NCBI GenBank assembly: GCA_029959085.1
Contig: JARWIR010000001.1
Location: forward strand, 71,176,899 to 71,240,898
Length of the DNA stretch: 64,000 nt
Origin: Nemophila menziesii
Taxonomy: Eukaryota; Streptophyta; Magnoliopsida; Boraginales; Hydrophyllaceae
Direction of reading: 5' to 3'
Under the pieces are notes generated by a model. It was not told the DNA's origin, did no database searches, and saw nothing but the letters and a program-made list of their open reading frames with translations. Position 1 is the first letter of the stretch; each line of letters begins with the position of its first letter. The position numbers were made by a program, and so were the translations under genes. Shown here one piece after another: positions 57,254 through 64,000 of the stretch.

Positions 57254-59520
57254 AATGAATCCGGTCAATAAGAGAGTTTGAACTAAATTAGATAATTATT
57301 GTACTCGTAAATTTGTGTTGGGTGTGAGAGATTTTATAACATTCGTGGAAAATCAAATGGGTAAAACAGGCCGAACTTTTTGTCTATGTAATCGTTTTAT
57401 CGTAGAAATGGTATAGATGTGTTACAAGCCGATATTTTCATGTCTGGGTTTTTGTCAACATATGAATTTTAAATAAAATAATGTGAAATATAACAAATCT
57501 CAGTGATTACCTCTACTCGTATTGTAGATAATTAAATGATGGACGTATTAGATGATTCAAGGCCGAGTATAATATCAAGACGGGTAACGACAATAATCAA
57601 TGGACAAATCGTGGTTGTTTCTATGCTTTGTTTGAAGAAATAAAGATCGAATTATACCATGGGTTCACGGTAATAAGATTGTTGAATTTTATTGCCATGT
57701 TCATGCACATTAAGGTCATGAACAAGCCGACAAACACCTCCTTCACCGAACTTATTCAATTGTTGTATCGTGTTTTCTCTAATATTTTGCCTTCTTCTTA
57801 TGAGGAGTGCAACAAAAAGCTAAATTTTTTGGGTATGGGATACATCACAATGGATGTGTGTTTAAATGATTTTCTTTTGTATCGTAAAGAAAATGAAATA
57901 CTCCAGAAGTGTCCAATGCATGGAGAATCTAGGTGGGATCGAAAGAAGGTGATAAAAGTTTCACATAAGAAACTGCATTATTTTCACATTGCGCCAATAT
58001 TACAGAGAATGTTCGCATCGAGACACTACGCAAAATACACTATTTGGCAACACACCTGAATGAGTACATACGAAGATGTGTTACATCATCCAGTTGATTG
58101 CACTAGTTGGAAATTTTTTGAGAAGTGGAATCCTGAGTTTGCTAATGAACCGCGTAATGTACGATTGGGTTTAAGTATCGATGGGTATTGTCCTTTCTCC
58201 ATGCATAAAAATCATATAAAATGTGGACAGTTATACTAAAAATCTACAATTTATCGACGTGGTTATGCATGATAAGAATCCATATTTATGCTTACTTTTT
58301 TAACTACCAGTTCGCGTTCACCGAGTAAAGATATGGATGTCTTTCTCTGTCCTATTATTGATGAGTTGGAAATGTTGCAAGCTATGGGGATCCTTACTTA
58401 TGATGTTTTTACTAAGGTAAAATTCATAATGAAGGTTTGTGTGTTTTCATGATTAATGATTACCCAGCTAGGTCATACACTTTGCGATGGTCAGGTCAAG
58501 GTCACAAAGCTTTACCTGAATACATGGATCCTATACTATTCTTGCGAGTGAGTAAAGGTGTTGTGTATTTTGATAACAGACAGTGGTTATCTATTCAACT
58601 TCAGTTTAAAGGAGACTTATCCTCGTACATTATTTCCGAGCATGGGGCCCCCTAGGAAACATCTTCCTGCCGATATTCGAAGCATTTAGATGGGTTGCCT
58701 ATTGCCTTTCCCGATAAACGCAAGGACTTTATTGGAAAGGCGAGTAAGAAAACAGGTACTCGGGATTTTAACTACATTAAAAGGAGTATTATCTATCGTT
58801 TACCATATTGTTCGATGTTGAAACATAACATCGACGTTATGTATTGTGAAAAGAATGTGTGTGATAGTCTATTTGGAACTGTGCTTGGAGTAGATGACAT
58901 CAACAAAGATAATGTGAACCCAAGAAATAATCAAAAACATATGGGCATTAGGAAAGAGTTTTGGTTATTTGAGGACCGAGGTAGAGTGATTCAACCGTGC
59001 ACAAAGTATGTGATTCCCCCTGCTAAGCTACATATCTTTCGGGATCGGTTAAAAGCATAGAAGTTTTTCGATGGATTGGATTCAAGTTTTAGGAATAACA
59101 TTCAGATTGATTTGGGAAAGATCATTGGTATGAAATCCCATGACTGTAACATCATGATGCAATTTCTTTTCGTGGCTAGTATCCCTAGACTTATCGATGA
59201 TATATCGATCATCGATCCAATAATTGGTTTATGCAATGTGTGCATGACTTTTTGTAAAAAGAATCTAAGTATGCAAATATTGATAATCTGAAGTGTGGGT
59301 GCTTATATGCACGCTTGAAATGACGTTTCCTCCAGCGTTTTTTGACATAATGGCCCATTTTGTCATACACTTACATGAGGAAGGCTAATTAGGAGGTCTG
59401 GTTCAAATGTGTTGGATGTACCTGTTTTAAAGATACTTGAAGAAACTAAAAGGATATATATGGATTCCGCCTAGGCCCGAACTCTATAACACTATATCGA
59501 AGTGGTAGGTTTATTATCTA
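57254..59520 (+). pseudogene. CACTA TNP2 transposase, near full-length pseudogene (copy 3)
   Basis: Segments match TNP2 in order: GVRDFITFVENQMGKTGRTFCLC (N-terminal, ~57320), ELYHGFTVIRLLNFIAMFMHIKVMN with YITMDVCLNDFLLYRKENEILQKCPMHGESRWD (57640-57950), LRYF.I.P-like HYFHIAPILQRMF, WNPEFANEPRNVRLGLSIDG (58130-58190), DMDVFLCPIIDELE, INDYPARSYTLRWSGQGHKALPEYM, HNIDVMYCEKNVCDSLF, LGKIIGMKSHDCNIMM and finally LEMTFPPAFFDIMAHFVIHL to a WMYLF.RYLKKLKGY block. Stops and frameshifts separate most blocks, and an intron may lie near 58220-58300. It is the most informative transposase copy in the window. Confidence 0.88.
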
Positions 59521-61690
59521 AATACCAGGGAGGTCTAGAGACCATGATATATCTTGTTATTAGGACACATTAAAACGAGGGCTATATTTTTTCTATGTGT
59601 CGTCCACCTGATTTTCTTCTGTGTCAATAGTTGTTAAATACCATTTGGTGGGTCCGTAATTATCTTCCATTACTCACTATGGGATACCCCTAGGGTTCCT
59701 AGCCAGTTAGCATTCTCGTTAGCTTATTTATAGATGTCATATATCCAAAAATTGGGATTTTCGTAAATTAGCTCTCACAGATGGTGTCAATCCATTATGC
59801 CCCTGGTTCTCAACCTCTTGATGTCTTTCTCAATAATTTTACCATGTCTATTGAATTTAACACCACACACAATTTTGTTGCTCTAATATACTCTGCCATC
59901 ACAAACTACCTCTATAAAGCTATAAATTATGCAACTATCAACATATGATATAGCTAGTATTTATCATAAATCCCCTTAAACATATTCCCCTGCACCACCT
60001 TTATCTCGTTTACATTGTCGTTCGTGTTCAACTTCCATCATTTATTCAGGTTCCTCCATATTACTAACACAATTTGTTCCCCTTTCCTAAACCCTCCTCC
60101 TCCAACATTACCCAAGCCCAAACATAGTTAATCACCAGGAATTTTGCCTTTTTAAGTATTTGTTTTATGATACTGGGAAAGCCGTTATATTGAATATGTA
60201 AAAATCCGAGCAAGCTATATCGTTCAATTATAGTAGTGAAAAAAACATGTCATGGAAAGTCGGAAACTTGACGCTTATTCTAAATATTATCTCTCCTCCA
60301 ATTTTCCTAAGACCCTAGGACTAGACTGCCACTAAGTCTGCCTATTGTGAAACATCCCATAGTGGATAAGATATGCCTGCTCATTATTCTTGCATGATTA
60401 CTTGTCCTAATAACATGGTATAATTACCTATTATTTATGACACATGAGGTCTATTTTTCCTTATTTCATTATAATTTAATGATTAGGTAAACAAATAAAT
60501 TTAACACCAGACAAGAAAATGTGCTTAATATGTAAATGTTGGAATATAGTCCCTCTGATAGGTCTTTTTATGTTCCAAGTTCCAAGATGATTAAGTGCCT
60601 AAAATTCATCTTACAAGGTGTTAATACTATCCTCTAAAACTTGCATATCTTCATCAAAAACACCTTTGATAAACCTCACTTTCTATCTCCATCTTATAAT
60701 TTGTATACTTTCATCTTATTTTTCTTTGCTTAATTTCTATGTGTTGTGTGACTTTTACTTCATTTTTATACTCCCTATGATAACACACATCATATGCTTT
60801 ATATTGCACCTACATAAGTTGAAAACACCTTTTTTTCACAACTCACTATAGGTTAATCTTTGTTACACAAGATGAACTACAATTATTCTTGTACTTTCCA
60901 TTCTTTAACTTTCATGTTTAAGAATCTTTTCAGTTAGAATTAATATCATGATCTTATTGTTATATCTTTCACTTGATATGTCCTACACAATTTATTGAAT
61001 ATATCTCTGAGTGTGTTGCGATTTAGCTATTAACTTTGTTAAACATTATCTTAGTACTTCATATCGTACACTTTATATGAAGAAATTCTTTCTATATGAT
61101 CTATCAAAAGTAGGTTGATTGTCATTTCAACAAAAAATTGACAACCTTAACACACTCTCAAACCTGCATCCTGATCCAAAATGGGCACCAGATTTAAGCC
61201 AAAAAAACGGAATCCCGTTTTTTGTGAATAAGAAGGCGTCCAAGAAATTAAAGTAAGAATCGGGTACCTTGCAAGAAGTTAAGACCGACATCCATACCAA
61301 TAATAGTGGTATGTTTTTTAAGGAAACCTGTATAACATGTCATTAGCAAGACATTGTTTCAAGAACATCGTAATTTATATACATTATCTAAAAGATTACA
61401 CGTGGAAAATAGTCGTTTGGGAAAAATGGATACCCATTGTTTATGTAACCTGAGACTCGAACCATGAACCCCTTGCTTACCCCGTTTAAGGGCTCAAAAA
61501 ATAACACGGCCGAGGGGATTCGAACCCTGTACCTCCTAGTTGAGAGACAGGGTCCTGACCACTGAGCTAGTCCCAGTGGTTTTGTTTATGTAACCTTTTT
61601 TTATATATTGAGCTCCTTCTTATAGATTCTTTGGAACTTTATCCACTATATGTAAAAGCTTTCTTGCATCACATACCCCATATCTTGGCC
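59521..61690 (+). other. Conserved unassigned stretch, copy 3
   Basis: Aligns with 16531-18560. The frame corresponding to 18122-18739 is broken by stops (for example TAA near 61252) and by the SINE. Nothing else is recognised. Confidence 0.5.
61452..61581 (-). mobile_element. tRNA-derived SINE with 15-bp target duplication (copy 3 only)
   Basis: The exact 15-mer TTGTTTATGTAACCT occurs at 61437-61451 and 61582-61596; units 1 and 2 have it once. On the minus strand the insert reads GGGACTAGCTCAGTGGTC (A-box region), CTGTCTCTCAACTAGGAGG, then ACAGGGTTCGAATCCC (B box) and a short tail with ATGGTTCGAGTCTCAG. It shares CTGTCTCTCAA and GGTACAGGGTTCGAATCCC with the SINE at 15493, so both belong to one family. 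Confidence 0.88.
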
Positions 61691-61737
61691 GCAATTCATC
61701 TTCCTACTATCTAAAACTGCAAGAAAGAATTCACAAG

Positions 61738-62350
61738 ATTGTTTATATCACTTTAACATTATCAAATCAAGCTTGGTGCAATTACTTGTAATATCCAACC
61801 GATTTAAGGATTACATCATATCTAAGCCATCATCTTTGTATATACTCAACAAGGGTATCAACTTCAATCTTTAACTTGTATCAACTCTTCAAAGAGTTAA
61901 CAATCAATCTTGTAATATTAGCTTACTAAGGAGAACATTCATTTGGTTGTCAAATTATCCATATAACCACTTAAGGTATTACTCTTTCACTACCTTATGG
62001 AAGAGGGAATATCATAAGTTAAGAATGAACCTTGTAAAAATTTAAAAGGTTGTGACTTAATCGCTAACAATTTTATCCGGTTGTGACATAACCGGTAAAA
62101 GTCTTGGAACTTTTTAAGCTGTGGTTTAGCCTAAAAAACCTCATTGTATTTGTTTATACCTCACCGTTGAGAGATATCAAGGAGCTTATTAAAGAAGTTT
62201 GAAAATCGTACCAGGATGGCCCTAAGTAGTGTATGTAGTAAAACCAAACCACTTGGATGATTAATCCTTTACTTGAGGAAGTTTTCATTAGGGAAGTATT
62301 CAAGATGGCATGATATTATTATATTTATTAGACTAACTAACACTTTGAAT
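61738..62350 (+). repeat. Old LTR-like sequence, copy 3
   Basis: Aligns with 18600-19240, more diverged. Confidence 0.42.
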
Positions 62351-62555
62351 GTTTGATGAGGCGAAACCCGCTTAAGGTTGACACTAGAGAGAAAAGTAAA
62401 TGAACTCTATAACAAGTTATTTTTGAAGTACAAAAATTTAAATAAAAAATATATAATATATTCAATTAGAATCGAACATAATTATATTTTTTAACTTTTT
62501 AAATATCTAGTAACACAAACCATGAAAATGATATTAATTTTAAAAAAAGGTTTAC

Positions 62556-62565
62556 ACGACGTCGT
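62556..62565 (+). promoter_or_regulatory. ACGACGTCGT palindrome, copy 3
   Basis: The palindrome and the following TATAAAT (62580-62586) are unchanged, although surrounding DNA differs from units 1 and 2. Confidence 0.48.
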
Positions 62566-63468
62566 TTTCCATTTGTAAGTATAAATCACGTTATCAAACC
62601 CTATTTCTATCTTTACGCCGTTGTTTACTCCTCTTCCTTGACCTTATCATATATTTACAACTTTTTCCATATTCTCTGTATGCTCCAATCCTATTCGCAT
62701 TTCACAACAGATCGATGCTCATTGCATTTCATGTAACTATTCTTGCAGATTTCTATTTTTTAATCGTGGCCAATAGTAATTATTTCTTAATAGATAATGT
62801 TTTTTTAATTTATATGTTCCTTTATGAGTAAATTTATGTGATATGGTTTCATTCAATTCCTCTTGCCTAATTTTTCTATTGAATAATATATATTTATAAG
62901 GCTGTTGTGTTCATGAATGAAGATTTTAGGAAAAAATGTGATTTATTTATGTATAAGGAATTTGGTAGATAAGTTATATTTTGTAGCTTACTCTGTAGAT
63001 AAAATACAGTAAATGTACAAATGATGAAGGGATTGTATAAATTGAAATGTAAATTACGTGTGTACATTCGAGTCGAGGTATTTTAATTTTGTGCACTCGT
63101 GCATAGCCGAAACTTTCTGAAACTTTTTATACATAATTAGGATTAAAAAATTAATATTTATTTTTAGCTTAAGTTTACATTTTTTGAGGCGGTTGCAAAT
63201 TATATACAAAATTTTTATTAGGATCAATGAGTATATATAGTGAGCATATTAACTTAGCTGATTCTCTTACATGGTGGAGATAAATCATTATATTTATGGG
63301 TTTGAAAGAAATATGAGGATTCTAATAGTTATAGACTATTCACTATTGTAATAACTATAATGAATAATCCTTCTATCTTTGTGATTGAGTTGCATTATAA
63401 ACCATATTAGTTTTATAATCTTGAAATTGATTCAGATCTTAGAAAATTTATTGCATAATATTTTTCAG

Positions 63469-64000
63469 TTATTCCCATACGGGTCAGTACCATTGAAAAC
63501 CTATCTCCCTAATGGAGATATGAATTTAACATACTTTGATGGGCCAAAGACGGAAGATATAATAGCTAATGGAATGGTCTCTGTGCTTGAAAAAAATGAC
63601 CAGAACGGATCTTCAGAGTTTCGTGTCACCGATATACAAGTCATCAATGCTGAGGTACTTTAATTAGCTTTAGAAACCCTAATATTAAAATAAAAATATA
63701 TTCCTCTTTATCTCAAGCTCCTCTCTTATAATTGATGTGCAGGTGAAAATCATCAAGTGTATTGTGCAGAAGACTGTGGTTGATATTTCGGTTAGTCAAA
63801 TAGGCGGTGTATGTACTCTATGCTTCCTTGAGCAGGTAATTACTTCTCTTCTTCTAGTTACATAATATTATTTAATTAATTTCTAGATATTTGGATTCAC
63901 TAATTCTATGTTATGTATTTTGCATGTTGATCGTCTAATTGGGAAGGATCATCTCTTCAAATGTAGCATAATTTTTATTAAGGTTTGTGCTACTATGAAA
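63469..64000 (+). pseudogene. Nucleotidyltransferase exons A, B and start of C, copy 3 (cut by window end)
   Basis: Exon A (63469-63654) keeps the frame to its end (EFRVTDIQVINAE), unlike units 1 and 2. Its catalytic motif, however, reads NGDMNLTYFDG in place of DGDTDLTAFGG, so the second metal-binding Asp is Asn. Exon B (63743-63835) is open and reads GGVCTLCFLEQ. The exon C acceptor is mutated (TTTGCATG instead of TTTCCAGG at 63921-63926), and one base is missing near 63984, turning KAWCYY into KVCAT. It is inactive by independent lesions from those in units 1 and 2. Confidence 0.88.

Larger units (their letters stand above)
58425..64000 (+). repeat. Third, older copy of the CACTA/nucleotidyltransferase segment
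   Basis: The region aligns with 14990-20628 and 46118-51838 but with many more substitutions and small indels than those two show between themselves. It shares the CACTA transposase C-terminal half, the unassigned middle part, the LTR-like stretch, the promoter-like block and the nucleotidyltransferase exons. To its left it continues into a real TNP2 N-terminal region, where copies 1 and 2 have only TA-rich DNA. Copy 3 therefore preserves the older arrangement at that side. It runs off the right end of the window. Confidence 0.93.

Noticed and set aside
1..64000. CRISPR arrays, bacterial operons, ribosomal RNA genes, telomere or classical centromere satellite repeats.
   Set aside because: None was seen; the repeats present are transposons, microsatellites and motif arrays inside transposons.

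Overview
The window is nuclear DNA of a higher plant, probably a eudicot. It is AT-rich and repeat-dominated. It holds LTR retrotransposons of the Sirevirus/Copia, Athila-like Gypsy and other Copia lineages, CACTA (TNP2-type) transposon remains, tRNA-derived SINEs, LINE-type RNase H fragments and a foldback MITE. There is only one recognisable host gene family, a plant nucleotidyltransferase of the PAP/OAS1-like type, present as intron-containing pseudogene pieces. I see no rRNA gene, no genuine tRNA gene, no CRISPR array and no bacterial-type operon. Every coding region recognised is transposon-derived or broken.

The main structure is a large, very similar direct duplication. Positions 1-20628 reappear at about 31101-51338, with an offset of 30.7-31.1 kb that shifts only at local indels. 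The match stops abruptly at 20628/51338, inside the second conserved exon of the nucleotidyltransferase. This fits a head-to-tail tandem duplication of about 30.7 kb: unit 2 is 20629-51338, and unit 1 begins about 10 kb left of the window and ends at 20628. A third, older and more diverged copy of the right-hand part occupies about 58425-64000.

Layout of a unit, left to right (unit 2 coordinates): LINE-type RNase H fragments, a foldback MITE and a decayed Copia element with one LTR (20629-26768); an Athila-like LTR (about 26880-27844); Athila-like element A on the minus strand (27845-37360), into which a 5.4 kb gag-only Sirevirus-like element with two LTRs and a CATAC target duplication has inserted (28861-34271); Athila-like element B on the minus strand (37361-43642), itself carrying a 1.55 kb LTR-like insertion; an unidentified spliced reading frame (43718-44592); a TA-rich satellite; a 5'-truncated CACTA transposase; an old LTR-like stretch; then a promoter-like block and the nucleotidyltransferase exons (51050-52142).

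Right of unit 2 come a CACTA terminal region (about 52480-52828), a minus-strand Copia element with both LTRs but no gag, protease or N-terminal integrase (52920-56793), and a further CACTA element. That element has a 5' subterminal region, the most complete TNP2 transposase pseudogene, and again the nucleotidyltransferase exons, which run off the window end. Nucleotidyltransferase exons following TNP2 in all three copies, with CACTA-type ends outside, suggest that a CACTA transposon captured this host gene. That is inference.

Events can be partly ordered. The Sirevirus-like insertion came before the 30.7 kb duplication, because its two LTRs differ about twice as much as the duplicate LTR copies do. 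A SINE at 15493-15913 and several microsatellite length changes came after it.
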